Origin: JAJTFA01 sp051715425
Lineage (GTDB): Bacteria; Bacteroidota; Bacteroidia; UKL13-3
Assembly: GCA_051715425.1 (NCBI GenBank)
Contig: JBPXJS010000008.1
Location: 310,001-374,000 of the forward strand
Length of the DNA: 64,000 bases
Direction: 5' to 3'
This document shows positions 1 through 8,364 of the stretch, one piece after another. The notes under the pieces were generated by a model. That model was not told where the DNA came from. It ran no database searches and was given only the letters and a program-made list of their open reading frames with translations. Positions within the stretch are counted from its first letter, which is position 1, and every line of letters begins with the position of its first letter. A program made the translations under genes and the position numbers.

Positions 1-444
1 GTGCCTGAGAATATGAACAATGGCATGCTCCATCAGTTGTTCTATATCAAATTGCTGCCCCCAGCTTACCGTTATTTTTTTAGCGGAATCTATTTGCTCT
101 ATCTGCACCGTGGGGTTGGCATAAAAAAACTCACAGCAGTAGGCATACATATCATTCAGCCGGCTGATATAAATATCGGCACTATCCGCAACTTCGCGCT
201 CCCTCCGTGGCTTATAATGCCCCAGGTGGTTTTCCATAGCAACTGTATAGTTATAACCGGAACAAACCACATGAGCAAGAATGGCCTGAATAGATTTGCA
301 ATCAGGATCTGTTGTGGTATCATCCACTATTGTAGTGAGCTTATTTTCGCTTAAAGGTTTAATTACCACTATTAACTCATCAATTGCCTTTTTGTATTCA
401 TCAAGCAAAGCTATTACGTTACCGGCTAATTCCGTTTTTTTCAT
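1..444 (-). CDS. DinB-family protein (partial, C-terminus beyond window)
   Basis: The minus strand reads open from an ATG at 444 to the window edge, giving 148 residues that begin MKKTELAGNV. The part seen is a helical protein with a histidine in an early helix (AILAHVVCSG), and a second helix near the edge (LMEHAIVHILRH) with the H-x3-H spacing typical of DinB/YfiT-like four-helix proteins, in which three histidines bind a divalent metal. DinB-like proteins act as metal-dependent thiol transferases or are of unknown function; the substrate cannot be told here. The last helix and stop codon lie outside the window. It is transcribed divergently from the AraC-type regulator, with about 160 bp between them and no clear TAnnTTTG box. 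Confidence 0.7.
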   Translation of the reverse strand, partial: MKKTELAGNVIALLDEYKKAIDELIVVIKPLSENKLTTIVDDTTTDPDCKSIQAILAHVVCSGYNYTVAMENHLGHYKPRREREVADSADIYISRLNDMYAYCCEFFYANPTVQIEQIDSAKKITVSWGQQFDIEQLMEHAIVHILRH

Positions 445-607
445 TTATCAGCTATTGGATATTCTTAATTTATAGTGTTGCAAGATACAATAATCGGTAA
501 TCCGGAGCGGAACAGCAGGACAAGTTCTCTTTCCAAGCTGTTTGCGGTTTTGTTTAGCCTGGTCTGTATTTTGGGATATTCCTGATTTACTATATTGCAT
601 ATCTCCA

Positions 608-1345
608 ATGAAGAACAATTATTATATAGGAAGAAACTGGTGGCTTTTTGCAGGCATATTTCAGCATAACGCCCTGCACCGGCATTACGCCATTCAAATC
701 AGTATAGCCACCAATAAATGTATCATCATCTCGGATGGTAAAAACAATGAACAATATTATGAGAGTTGTATCATCAGAAACAATGAGCCTCATCGTTTGG
801 CCTGCAATGAACCACATATCACCTTGCTCATTAATCCCACCTCACCGGCAGGCCATTACCTGAACCAGCTTTTTTCAAACCTTCATATAGCCTCATTTTC
901 TCATCCGATTGCACATGATATAAAAAACAGGCTAAACAACTTTATCAGCGGTTCTATATCTTTTGAAACTCTTGCAGGTATAATCAAAAACCTTCTGGAA
1001 CAGGCAGATTGTTTATGTATGGAGGAAAATCATTTCGGAGATATGAGAATAAAAAAGGCCATTTTATATCTGGAATCGCATTATGAAAGGGTTATCCCTC
1101 TGGCTGAAGCAGCAGATCAGGTTCACCTCTCTCCTACACGTTTTTTACACCTCTTTAAACAAACAACAGGAATTACCTACAGGCGTTTCCTTTTATGGAA
1201 TAAACTAAGCAAGTCATTCCATTACCTGAAAGAACACGGAGTTACCCTTACAGCCCATGAATTTGGCTTTACAGATGGTGCACATTACAGCCGCACCTTT
1301 AAAGAAAATTTCGGATTCAGCCCGGCATTTGTCCTTAAAAGTTAG
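608..1345 (+). CDS. AraC-family transcriptional regulator
   Basis: A 245-residue cytoplasmic DNA-binding regulator. I start it at the ATG at 608 (MKNNYYIGRNWW); the frame is open upstream to a TTG at 542, but those residues look non-coding. Residues 1 to about 130 resemble a degenerate cupin-like sensing domain with HRHYAIQISI near the start. The last 100 residues are the two helix-turn-helix AraC domain: AILYLESHYERVIPLAEAAD, then LSPTRFLHLFKQTTGITYRRF, then the second helix pair ending GFTDGAHYSRTFKENFGFSP, the usual signature tail. The effector is unknown. The methyltransferase gene 75 bp downstream on the same strand may be co-transcribed, but nothing shows that it is the target. Confidence 0.88.
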   Translation: MKNNYYIGRNWWLFAGIFQHNALHRHYAIQISIATNKCIIISDGKNNEQYYESCIIRNNEPHRLACNEPHITLLINPTSPAGHYLNQLFSNLHIASFSHPIAHDIKNRLNNFISGSISFETLAGIIKNLLEQADCLCMEENHFGDMRIKKAILYLESHYERVIPLAEAADQVHLSPTRFLHLFKQTTGITYRRFLLWNKLSKSFHYLKEHGVTLTAHEFGFTDGAHYSRTFKENFGFSPAFVLKS

Positions 1346-1420
1346 CCGGTTTATACAAGTTTAAACCGTTCCCTTTGCTGAACTTTGTTGCCATCAAATA
1401 TTCCCTTTAACTCAACACTT

Positions 1421-2038
1421 ATGACATTTGACCTGCAAGCTTTTTTTAAACTTTACCTCCCGGTATACCTGATTATTTATCTTGTTATTGCATTTGTTTT
1501 TCCTTCATACCGAACATACCGGCAAACCGGCATAAACCCGGTTACGTTTGGCAAAAAAAATACCGCTCATGATTATATTGGCTATGTGATGAAAATCCTC
1601 ATCATACTCCTGTTTTCGGCTGTATTTCTTTTCTCTTTTGCCAATCCTTTTTACGCCAGATACCTTGTTCCAATCAAGTACATGAACAATTTTCTTTTTG
1701 ATATAACGGGACTAGTTTTGATTCATTTGTCCCTGATATGGATTACCATAGCCCAGTTTCAGATGAGCAATAGCTGGCGCATTGGAATTGATGAAGTAAA
1801 TAAAACAGCATTGGTAACCAAAGGCTTTTTTAGCATTTCGAGAAATCCGGTTTTTCTGGGGATGATGGTTTCTGTGCTTGGCTTATTCTTTATTATTCCG
1901 GATATCCTTACTTTTTTTTGTTTGTGGTGTACATACTTTATTATACAGATACAAATAAGGCTGGAAGAAGAATTTTTGCAAAAGCAGCATGGAGAAAAGT
2001 TTCTCCTTTATAAAAAAACGACCAGGCGTTTACTTTAA
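1421..2038 (+). CDS. Isoprenylcysteine carboxyl methyltransferase-like integral membrane methyltransferase
   Basis: A 205-residue protein with about five hydrophobic segments. The start is the ATG at 1421 (MTFDLQAFFKLY); the frame is open further up to a TTG at 1385 but without protein-like sequence. The C-terminal half has the ICMT/PEMT pattern: a short RNPVFLG motif after GFFSISR, a hydrophobic hairpin, then an acidic EEEFLQKQHGEKFLLYKKTTRR tail, which in this superfamily forms the S-adenosylmethionine pocket at the membrane face. Family members methylate lipids, prenylated cysteines or small lipophilic acceptors; the acceptor here is unknown. It lies 75 bp behind the AraC regulator on the same strand. 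Confidence 0.75.
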   Translation: MTFDLQAFFKLYLPVYLIIYLVIAFVFPSYRTYRQTGINPVTFGKKNTAHDYIGYVMKILIILLFSAVFLFSFANPFYARYLVPIKYMNNFLFDITGLVLIHLSLIWITIAQFQMSNSWRIGIDEVNKTALVTKGFFSISRNPVFLGMMVSVLGLFFIIPDILTFFCLWCTYFIIQIQIRLEEEFLQKQHGEKFLLYKKTTRRLL

Positions 2039-2127
2039 TTACAATCCATTCATCCCCTGATCAGGTGATTTTTCTTAAAATGAACATAAAAAGCCAACGG
2101 CTTATCGCCATGTACCGTATTAAGGAA

Positions 2128-2135
2128 TAACTTTG
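2128..2135 (+). promoter_or_regulatory. Candidate -7 box (TAACTTTG) for the T9SS protein gene
   Basis: TAACTTTG matches the Bacteroidota TAnnTTTG element and ends 16 bp before the ATG at 2152, so the leader would be only about 10 nt. No convincing TTTG -33 element is seen at 19-21 bp upstream. Confidence 0.5.
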
Positions 2136-2151
2136 ATAAACAGCCCTTGAA

Positions 2152-4305
2152 ATGAAAACATTATTATTCCACCTGGCCTTACTTGTTGTTGTTCTTGCAG
2201 GTAGCCAACAAACATTTGCATCACATGCCGTAGGTAGTGATCTTTCTTACGAATGTGTACCCGGCTCACCCGGAACATACCGAATCCGTTTGGTAATATA
2301 CAGAGATTGTTCAGGTATTCCCATGTGTTCAGGTGGTTGCGGAGCACAATGCTCAAGAACTGTTCAGGTAATGGGAGCAGACGCCTCCTGCAATGGTACT
2401 TCTTTCGCAAATATCACCCTCAACCTGATAAATGTAAGAGATGTGGCACTTAACCCCAATTGCCCAAACTCAAAAAACACCTGTACCAATATGGGCTGTG
2501 TTGCACCCGGAACGTTTACACCGTCAGTAGAGCGGTATGAGTTTACCGGGTTAATAGATCTTAACACGTTATCTATTCCTGCCAGTTGTTGCAATATTAG
2601 GTTTATGTGGCAGGAATGCTGCAGAAATACGGATATTACAACAGGAGCTTCGGGTCAGAACTATTATATGGAAGCACTGATGAACCGCTGCCTTGCTGCA
2701 AACCCGTGCAACAATTCTCCTCAATTTACCAATGATCCTTATGTATACGTTTGTAAAGGGCAACCCTTTTATTTTAACAATGGTGTTACAGATCCGGAAA
2801 GTGACTCGCTGAGTTTTGCCTTTACGCCACCCTTAATAAGTTCAGGTACTTCAGTAAACTTTATATCCCCTTACAGCTACGATAAACCTATGCCATGGAC
2901 AGGTCCGGCAACTGGAGTATTTCCTGCAGGTATTTCCTGCGATCCCTTTACAGGAGATATTGCTTTTACCCCTCCCTCAAATGTTCAGGAAGTAGGTGTA
3001 ATGGGCGTTGCTATTACCCAATGGAAAACCACAGGAGGTGTTCCAACTATTATGAGTGTAACCAGAAGGGATATACAAATGGCAACAATAAGCTGCCCTC
3101 CCAATAACCCGCCACTTTTAGCAACAGTACCGGCCGGTCCGGGTAACTACCCAAAAACAACCCTTGATGTATGTGCCAACTCCCAGATTTGTTTTGATAT
3201 CATTGTGAAAGATTCCAACTTTAACCCACCTGCCATTTCAGATACTACTTATTTAACATGGAATTCCGCACTTGTGGCTTTAGGTGCAACATTTACCCCT
3301 AACTACAATCCTGCTACAAGAAGCACCCAAGGCCCAAGGGAAGACTCATACAAATTCTGCTGGACCCCTGATGATTCCCTTGCAAGGCAATACCCTTATT
3401 ATTTTACGGTAACAGGCAAAGACAATAAATGTCCGGTTCAGGGCAGCGTTTCGCGTTCATTTGGCATAGTTGTTAGGCCACTGCCGGCAGCCATATTACA
3501 TAAAACCAATTATGGTTGCGGCTTGTGGAGCTTTTCATATTCCATCCCTACACACAAACAACATATACTTATCAGCTCACGCTTATATTCCATTTCAAAA
3601 GAACCTGGTGATTATACCTTTTCTAACGGTGCATATACTTACCAATCTCCAACTACTCCCGCCATTCAGTTTACCAAACCCGGCAAATACCTGGTAAAAT
3701 TTGTGATACAATCACCAGGCCCCATATCTCAGTCTCCGTGCGAAGTAGCTTATTACGATACGATAACTGTTGACACCCCTTATATCAGGGCATTAGTACC
3801 GGTGATTGCCGGTGATACCAATGTGAAAAATCACGATGACACTGTTTATTACTCAACAGGAAAACAACCCGGATTTACTTATCAATGGACGGTTACCAAC
3901 GGCATCATCATAAGCGGACAGGGAACAGATAGTGTACGTGTGAAATGGCTTACCCGCGGACCGGGAAGTATTGAAGTTGTATTAGGAAATGCCGGAAGTT
4001 GTGGGGCTTCTTCTACCCTGCCGGTGTTTATAGGCAACGTAGGTCTTCCATTGTTTTCAACCAAATTGCCCGTTACGATATACCCGAATCCGGCAAAAAA
4101 CACCATTTCCATACGTTCGGCCGAAATGCTGGATGAGGCAGAAATAACCATTTTTGATATGGCCGGAAAAAATTTACTATCAAAAACCATCACCGAAAAA
4201 AGCTTCTCCTTTGAAATGAATATTGATTTTCTGAAACCGGGAGCATACCTTCTGAATATCAGGAAAAATGGCAGCGGCAGCCATATCAAACTGATGAAAG
4301 AGTAG
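2152..4305 (+). CDS. Secreted T9SS type A sorted protein, cysteine-rich
   Basis: A 717-residue exported protein. Residues 1-24 are a signal peptide ending TFA before SHAVG. Residues 25 to about 330 carry the module seen in many Bacteroidota surface proteins, with GSDLSYECVPGSPGTYRIRL followed by YRDCSG and many paired cysteines (CSGGCGAQC, CCNIRF, ECCRN), which suggests disulfide-stabilised beta structure outside the cell. About 330-540 holds further Ig-like sequence (VCANSQICFDI), followed by a PKD-like stretch. The last about 75 residues form a type A C-terminal domain: VTIYPNPAKNTISI, then MAGKNLLSKT, then LKPGAYLLNI. This domain directs export through the type IX system and attachment at the cell surface. 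Ligand and role are unknown. A terminator follows the gene directly. Confidence 0.85.
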   Translation: MKTLLFHLALLVVVLAGSQQTFASHAVGSDLSYECVPGSPGTYRIRLVIYRDCSGIPMCSGGCGAQCSRTVQVMGADASCNGTSFANITLNLINVRDVALNPNCPNSKNTCTNMGCVAPGTFTPSVERYEFTGLIDLNTLSIPASCCNIRFMWQECCRNTDITTGASGQNYYMEALMNRCLAANPCNNSPQFTNDPYVYVCKGQPFYFNNGVTDPESDSLSFAFTPPLISSGTSVNFISPYSYDKPMPWTGPATGVFPAGISCDPFTGDIAFTPPSNVQEVGVMGVAITQWKTTGGVPTIMSVTRRDIQMATISCPPNNPPLLATVPAGPGNYPKTTLDVCANSQICFDIIVKDSNFNPPAISDTTYLTWNSALVALGATFTPNYNPATRSTQGPREDSYKFCWTPDDSLARQYPYYFTVTGKDNKCPVQGSVSRSFGIVVRPLPAAILHKTNYGCGLWSFSYSIPTHKQHILISSRLYSISKEPGDYTFSNGAYTYQSPTTPAIQFTKPGKYLVKFVIQSPGPISQSPCEVAYYDTITVDTPYIRALVPVIAGDTNVKNHDDTVYYSTGKQPGFTYQWTVTNGIIISGQGTDSVRVKWLTRGPGSIEVVLGNAGSCGASSTLPVFIGNVGLPLFSTKLPVTIYPNPAKNTISIRSAEMLDEAEITIFDMAGKNLLSKTITEKSFSFEMNIDFLKPGAYLLNIRKNGSGSHIKLMKE

Positions 4306-4330
4306 GTATAAAACACATTCATATTCCATA

Positions 4331-4358
4331 ATAAAAGCCCTTATTTGAGGGCTTTTAT
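4331..4358 (+). terminator. Intrinsic terminator after the T9SS gene
   Basis: Perfect 10-bp stem ATAAAAGCCC / GGGCTTTTAT with an 8-nt loop, 26 bp after the stop codon at 4305. The 3' arm ends in TTTTAT. It also insulates the tRNA promoter that begins 1 bp later. Confidence 0.8.
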
Positions 4359-4366
4359 TATATTTG
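4359..4366 (+). promoter_or_regulatory. -7 box (TATATTTG) of the tRNA-Arg gene
   Basis: TATATTTG is an exact TAnnTTTG match ending 6 bp before the first base of the tRNA. It follows the upstream terminator stem without a gap, so the tRNA has its own compact promoter. Confidence 0.65.
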
Positions 4367-4372
4367 CACCAT

Positions 4373-4444
4373 GGCTCCGTAGTACAACGGATAGTATGTA
4401 AGTTTCCGGAACTTAAGATCCAGGTTCGATTCCTGGCGGGGCTA
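4373..4444 (+). tRNA. tRNA-Arg (anticodon CCG)
   Basis: A 72-nt cloverleaf can be folded by eye. The acceptor arm is GGCTCCG with CGGGGCT (a G-U at the end and one U-G inside). The D arm is GTAC/GTAT around AACGGATA. The anticodon stem is TAAGT/ACTTA with loop TTCCGGA, which gives anticodon CCG reading CGG. The T arm is CCAGG-TTCGATT-CCTGG, with A as the discriminator base. CCA is not encoded. A polypurine tract starts almost immediately after the 3' end. Confidence 0.93.
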
Positions 4445-4449
4445 CAAAC

Positions 4450-4506
4450 AGAAAGAGAAACAGAAAGAGAAGGAGAATCCCAAAACCTCTTTCTGTTTCT
4501 CTTTCT
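4450..4506. repeat. Polypurine/polypyrimidine inverted repeat
   Basis: A 20-bp purine-only arm (4450-4469, built of AGAAAG and AGAAAC units) is the exact reverse complement of a pyrimidine-only arm at 4487-4506, with a 17-nt spacer. The pyrimidine tract then continues to about 4530, just before the start of the four-helix-bundle gene. Such tracts can form hairpins or triplexes and can vary in length. Confidence 0.8.
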
Positions 4507-4542
4507 CTTTCTGCTTCTTTCTCCTTCTCTAATTCCAATTCT

Positions 4543-4890
4543 ATGTTTCCTTTCGAAAAGCTCGAAGTTTATTCAAAGGCTTTTGGAGTACATTTAAAAG
4601 TGCATGCCTTTTTAAAAGCCACTCCATCACTTGCTCCTTACCTGAAAAATCAATATGGACGTGCTAGTCTGAGCATTATGCTGAATATTGCTGAAGGTAG
4701 CGGACGCATGACTGATAAGGATAGACGAAGTTTTTTTGTAAATGCCAGAGGGTCTGCATTTGAATGCGCTGCAATTGCTGATTTGTTGCTGGCACAGCAA
4801 GACATTTCACCTACCCTGCACCAAGAGCTTAAATCAAATTATGAGGAGATTTCAAAAATTCTTTATGCTTTGATAAGGAACCTGAGTTAA
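4543..4890 (+). CDS. Four-helix-bundle protein (23S rRNA intervening-sequence family)
   Basis: A 115-residue all-helical protein of the S23/IVP family: MFPFEKLEVYSKA at the start, the central GRASLSIMLNIAEGSGR motif, then RRSFFVNARGSAFECAAIADLL. Family members are encoded inside 23S rRNA intervening sequences or as stand-alone genes in hypervariable spots of Bacteroidota and spirochaetes; they form pentamers and their function is unclear. No rRNA is nearby, so this is a stand-alone copy. It sits directly downstream of a pyrimidine tract that ends about 12 bp before the ATG, and a truncated second copy with the same kind of tract follows at 5036. The setting suggests insertion next to the tRNA gene. 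Confidence 0.85.
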   Translation: MFPFEKLEVYSKAFGVHLKVHAFLKATPSLAPYLKNQYGRASLSIMLNIAEGSGRMTDKDRRSFFVNARGSAFECAAIADLLLAQQDISPTLHQELKSNYEEISKILYALIRNLS

Positions 4891-4952
4891 TATCAATGGT
4901 ACAAACCTCCTTCGATTCCTTGGCAACCAGCTAACATAAAGAGCATCAAAAA

Positions 4953-5035
4953 CCTCTTTCCCTTTCCCTTTCTCTTTCTCTTTCCCTTTCTGTTTCTCTT
5001 TCTGTTTCTGTTTCTGTTTCTGTTTCTGTTTCTCT
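4953..5035 (+). repeat. Polypyrimidine tract with TTTCTG hexamer repeats
   Basis: About 83 bp almost free of purines on this strand, made of CTTTCC and CTTTCT units and then about six TTTCTG hexamers. It ends directly at the ATG of the truncated second four-helix-bundle copy. The layout copies the tract upstream of the intact gene, so tract and gene start were duplicated together. Hexamer repeats are prone to length change by slippage. Confidence 0.8.
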
Positions 5036-5161
5036 ATGTTTCCTTTCGAAAAGTTCGAGGTTTATTCCAAGGCTTTAGGCGCATTTAAAAGTGTACACAT
5101 TTTAAAAACCAATCCTTCAAAACCAATTTGGCAACAAGCAAAACATCTCCCTCCTCAATAG
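5036..5161 (+). pseudogene. Truncated duplicate of the four-helix-bundle gene
   Basis: The frame begins MFPFEKFEVYSKALGAFKS, close to the intact gene at 4543 (MFPFEKLEVYSKAFGVHLK), then drifts and stops at TAG after 41 residues. The central AEGSGR motif and the last two helices are gone. The first about 60 bp are nearly identical to the intact copy, which points to a fairly recent tandem duplication followed by deletion. The 100 bp after it up to 5264 shows nothing recognisable. Confidence 0.7.
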
Positions 5162-5264
5162 GCTTAACAGTTTACATGAAGCTTCCTTTATAAGATATCT
5201 CTATAGATGAAAACAAATTCCTGTCTTTCGGTATTTGTTGGTTTATTTAGAGCTTGTGCCTCAA

Positions 5265-5921
5265 TTAGGAAGACTTCGGAGAGAACCTAATACTTTCCGC
5301 ATAATGCTCAGGAAGAAAATATTCGAAATTCCCCACCTCTTCTATATTGTGTTTGAGCCACGCGTGTCCCATTTTTTCTGTGAATATAAAAGGTCTTACG
5401 ATTCGATTAAATACTGTTTTCATTATGGGCATTGAAGTTCCAACCACCATGTTGGAAATGTACCTGGTTCCGTTTTCTGCTTTTTCAAAATCGTGCTGGA
5501 GAGAAAATATTTCAATACCGCCTATTTTCCTCACCAGCCTGATTCCTGTTTGATCCAGTTTTTCTACGTACTCCACACTATCTACCAAACAATTCAGGTC
5601 GGCCCCAAATGCCTCCACAATCCTAAACGATGCGCCCTGTGATGCATTACCTGATGGATCAGGTTTTGCCAAGGCCCAATGAATATGATCTATCGGATGC
5701 CATACGAGGTATTTTGGATAAGTTTTACCCTGATAAACCATTGAACCACCAATATTGCAAAACCACCAATGCAACATTTCAGGAGTAACACCTTTTACAA
5801 TATCGTGTTCTATTGTGAGCCGAAACACCTCATTTTTATCAATTACAAAATTGGTTTTCGCTGAATCAAGAGGCTTCATTTGCCAGCCAAATTCTCTTTT
5901 GGGTAATATTTTCCAACTCAT
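5265..5921 (-). CDS. PhlG-like (DAPG hydrolase family) protein
   Basis: A 218-residue soluble protein starting MSWKILPKREFGWQ. It shows the 2,4-diacetylphloroglucinol hydrolase (PhlG) domain: TPEMLHWWFCNIGG, HPIDHIHWA, an acidic motif near FRIVEAFGAD, and the C-terminal HNIEEVGNFEYFLPEHY, in which His and Glu are zinc ligands in PhlG. PhlG cleaves a carbon-carbon bond to remove an acetyl group from an acylated phenol. The wider family is common and most members have unknown substrates, so only the fold and metal site are inferred. It has no signal peptide. It lies 33 bp downstream of the TonB receptor gene on the same strand and may share its transcript. Confidence 0.72.
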   Translation of the reverse strand: MSWKILPKREFGWQMKPLDSAKTNFVIDKNEVFRLTIEHDIVKGVTPEMLHWWFCNIGGSMVYQGKTYPKYLVWHPIDHIHWALAKPDPSGNASQGASFRIVEAFGADLNCLVDSVEYVEKLDQTGIRLVRKIGGIEIFSLQHDFEKAENGTRYISNMVVGTSMPIMKTVFNRIVRPFIFTEKMGHAWLKHNIEEVGNFEYFLPEHYAESIRFSPKSS

Positions 5922-5954
5922 ATTTTCTTGTACCAGAAAGGGTGCGAATATAAA

Positions 5955-8291
5955 TCAAAACTCTATTTTATAACTGAGGTTTGGGATTACTATAGACGCT
6001 AAATCTTTGTCTACCCGGTTTTCTATAAAATTGTATTTAAACCCATTAAAATCCGGCTGACCTGTGATGTTTAAAATTTTAAGCGCAAACTCCTGAGCTG
6101 TTTTACTTTTATTTATTTTGTAACTGGCAGTAAAGTGTGCATTTAATGATTGATCAAACTGCATGGTAAATGCTTTTGACTCATCATACAAAACCTCCTG
6201 AGATAAAGTTGAAGCACTTTCATTCGCAGGTGTGTACCGATTGCCACCCTGATAGGTAAACCTGATATTGACACTTAACATATTTTGTTTGGCTTTACCA
6301 GTTTGCCACTCTTTGCCTGCAAGAAAATTAATCACATAATTTCTGTCAAATCTGGTATCCCGCCATAAACCATCACCACCTTTGTAAACTGATTTAAATA
6401 AGGAACCACTCAACAAATAATAATATCCCCGCGACATGTATTTTTCAATGGTGAGGTCAATTCCATAGTTCATCCCTTCGCCTGTATTTTGCAGTTTTTC
6501 AGCAAAAAACCAGTCACTTTGAAGGTTAAGAAAAGAGAATGAACTGTTGGCTACAACCGGAACAGAGAACAGGTGCTGGTAATAAGGTTCCACTTTTACA
6601 TGCATCAAATCCGTTACATTCCAATCATAACTAAATACGAGGTGATGAGATTTGGTAAAATCGAGGTTTTTATTTACAGCAGTTGCTCCGGTTTTTAAAG
6701 AGTTATTGAAATAATAGTTCAAACTCTCTAACCTGCTGTGCAAGCCATAAGCAAGCCCGAATGCATGTTTTGGCCCTTGCTGGTAGTGGAACCCAACCCT
6801 CGGTTCTACGGTATAATGATTATTCAGCGTAAAAAGCTGGGCATTTATTCCGGCATTCAACCGCAACTTTCCTGTTAGCTGAAATGCAGAACTGCTATAT
6901 GCCGATACCAATGAACTTACCCCGCTTGAGTTTACAATTTCCTGCGGCAGCGTGCCGGCAGCCAACGACTTATTGAGTTGCACATCGTACATCATTCCGG
7001 TAAGCAATAGTCCGGTTTTATTGGTATGAGTTGAACTGAATTTTTTATTTACAAACGAGGTTAATATCAGGTTTGAATAAGCAACCGAAATATTGCTTTG
7101 TGGCTGCAAATACCTTGCAATATCCAGTTTCTGAGCTTTCCATTCGGTACCATTAGTGGTTGCAGCCAATGTTGTTTTGATATAGGCATTGTTTTTAAAA
7201 ACGTATTTATGCCCTACACCTAAAGTTCCTGCGTATTGTTTAATCTCGTTTTTCTCCTTGTCATCAAAGTATTTCCACCTGGTGCTGTCTGCTTCCGGCA
7301 GGGCCGTAGCGCCATTCAGTAAACCTATTCCCCAAACAGAAAATGTTCCCTTTTTTTGTGTAGGGAAATGCAGTTTAAATGCAAGATCCTGATACCTGAT
7401 ATCGTCTGCATTTTTAGGCAATAATGGTTTAAGTAAAGCCAAAGTGGAATACCTGTAATTAAACAGGTATGAGGATTTTCCCCCTTTTTTAAAAGGACCT
7501 TCTGATGAAGCATCAACGCCAATAATGCCCGCCTGAAACGTATGCTCTCTTTTTTCATTATTCCCTTTTCTCATGGAAATATCAAAAACACCTGACAAGG
7601 CATTATTGTATTCTGCAGGAAACGCACCGGTAAAAAAATCCGAGTTAGCCAACATCTGGCTACTCATGGCAGTAAGCAAGCCACCACCAAATGATTGTAA
7701 ATCGCCAAAATGGTTGGGGTTGGGAATTTCTATTCCTTCCATTTTCCATTGCAAAAATTTGGGGGCATTGCCTCTAACGATAATTCCATTTACACCTGTG
7801 TTTCCGGCAACCCCGGCAAACGAAGATGCCAAACGGGCAGGATCATCAAATCCTCCCGCATATCGTTTGGCTTCCTCCACACTCAGCATACGCGCACTTA
7901 CTGTTGCCATTGCATTTAAAGGCCGCTCCTTGTTTACCTGAGGCCTTACCACCACCTGGCTGAGCATGAGGCTGCTTTCCTTTAACTGAATGGTAATAAA
8001 GGTTTGTTTGGCTGAACCAACCACCACTTCGCGGATTATAGCCGGATCGAAACCAACACAGGTAATTTTGAGATCGTAGCGGCCCACCGGTACATTTCTT
8101 AAAGTGAAATTTCCTGATGAATCGCTGGTGCAACCCATTAGCGGACTTGTTTGAAGAATAACGATGGTGGCATAAGGAACAGGGTGGTTGGATGTTTGTT
8201 CCAGCAACGTTCCGCTTATGGTTTGGGTAGGTTGTGCTAACATACTCACTGAAACAGAGAGCAGGGTAAAAAGTGTACTGATTCGTAACAT
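5955..8291 (-). CDS. TonB-dependent outer membrane receptor with carboxypeptidase-like regulatory domain
   Basis: A 778-residue outer membrane protein. The chosen start is the ATG at 8291, which gives a clean signal peptide (MLRISTLFTLLSVSVSMLAQ); the frame opens 9 codons earlier. Residues about 22-110 are a carboxypeptidase D regulatory-like beta sandwich (ISGTLLEQTSNHPVPYATIV, GNFTLRNVPVGRYDLKITCVG). Next comes a plug domain (NGIIVRGNAPKFLQWKMEG, IPNPNHFG), then a beta barrel ending in SYKIEF with the usual terminal aromatic residue. Such receptors import large or scarce substrates using TonB energy. No SusD partner follows, so it is more likely an iron, cofactor or small-molecule receptor than a glycan system. 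The ligand is unknown. An 18-bp palindrome lies upstream. Confidence 0.88.
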   Translation of the reverse strand: MLRISTLFTLLSVSVSMLAQPTQTISGTLLEQTSNHPVPYATIVILQTSPLMGCTSDSSGNFTLRNVPVGRYDLKITCVGFDPAIIREVVVGSAKQTFITIQLKESSLMLSQVVVRPQVNKERPLNAMATVSARMLSVEEAKRYAGGFDDPARLASSFAGVAGNTGVNGIIVRGNAPKFLQWKMEGIEIPNPNHFGDLQSFGGGLLTAMSSQMLANSDFFTGAFPAEYNNALSGVFDISMRKGNNEKREHTFQAGIIGVDASSEGPFKKGGKSSYLFNYRYSTLALLKPLLPKNADDIRYQDLAFKLHFPTQKKGTFSVWGIGLLNGATALPEADSTRWKYFDDKEKNEIKQYAGTLGVGHKYVFKNNAYIKTTLAATTNGTEWKAQKLDIARYLQPQSNISVAYSNLILTSFVNKKFSSTHTNKTGLLLTGMMYDVQLNKSLAAGTLPQEIVNSSGVSSLVSAYSSSAFQLTGKLRLNAGINAQLFTLNNHYTVEPRVGFHYQQGPKHAFGLAYGLHSRLESLNYYFNNSLKTGATAVNKNLDFTKSHHLVFSYDWNVTDLMHVKVEPYYQHLFSVPVVANSSFSFLNLQSDWFFAEKLQNTGEGMNYGIDLTIEKYMSRGYYYLLSGSLFKSVYKGGDGLWRDTRFDRNYVINFLAGKEWQTGKAKQNMLSVNIRFTYQGGNRYTPANESASTLSQEVLYDESKAFTMQFDQSLNAHFTASYKINKSKTAQEFALKILNITGQPDFNGFKYNFIENRVDKDLASIVIPNLSYKIEF

Positions 8292-8345
8292 AAAAAGAGG
8301 TTGGATTAGTGCTTGCAAAAGTCAATCTAACCCCGGCCTCACACA

Positions 8346-8363
8346 ATACTGATTAATCAGTAT
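8346..8363. promoter_or_regulatory. Perfect 18-bp palindrome, candidate operator
   Basis: ATACTGATTAATCAGTAT reads the same on both strands. It sits between the stop of the PAS-LuxR gene (8365) and the start of the TonB receptor gene (8291), about 55 bp upstream of that start. No U-tract follows on either strand, so a terminator is unlikely. A dimeric helix-turn-helix protein could bind it, for example the LuxR-type regulator encoded next door. Confidence 0.45.
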
Positions 8364-8364
8364 A

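Noticed and set aside
3882..4322. Minus-strand frame of 146 codons under the T9SS gene
   Set aside because: It is antisense to the well-supported sorting domain and has no family features.
4364..4597. Plus-strand reading frame over the tRNA and the pyrimidine tract
   Set aside because: It runs through the tRNA gene and encodes low-complexity sequence from the CT tract.
4443..5161. Four-helix-bundle gene as a true 23S rRNA intervening sequence
   Set aside because: There is no rRNA in the window; this is a stand-alone family member beside a tRNA.
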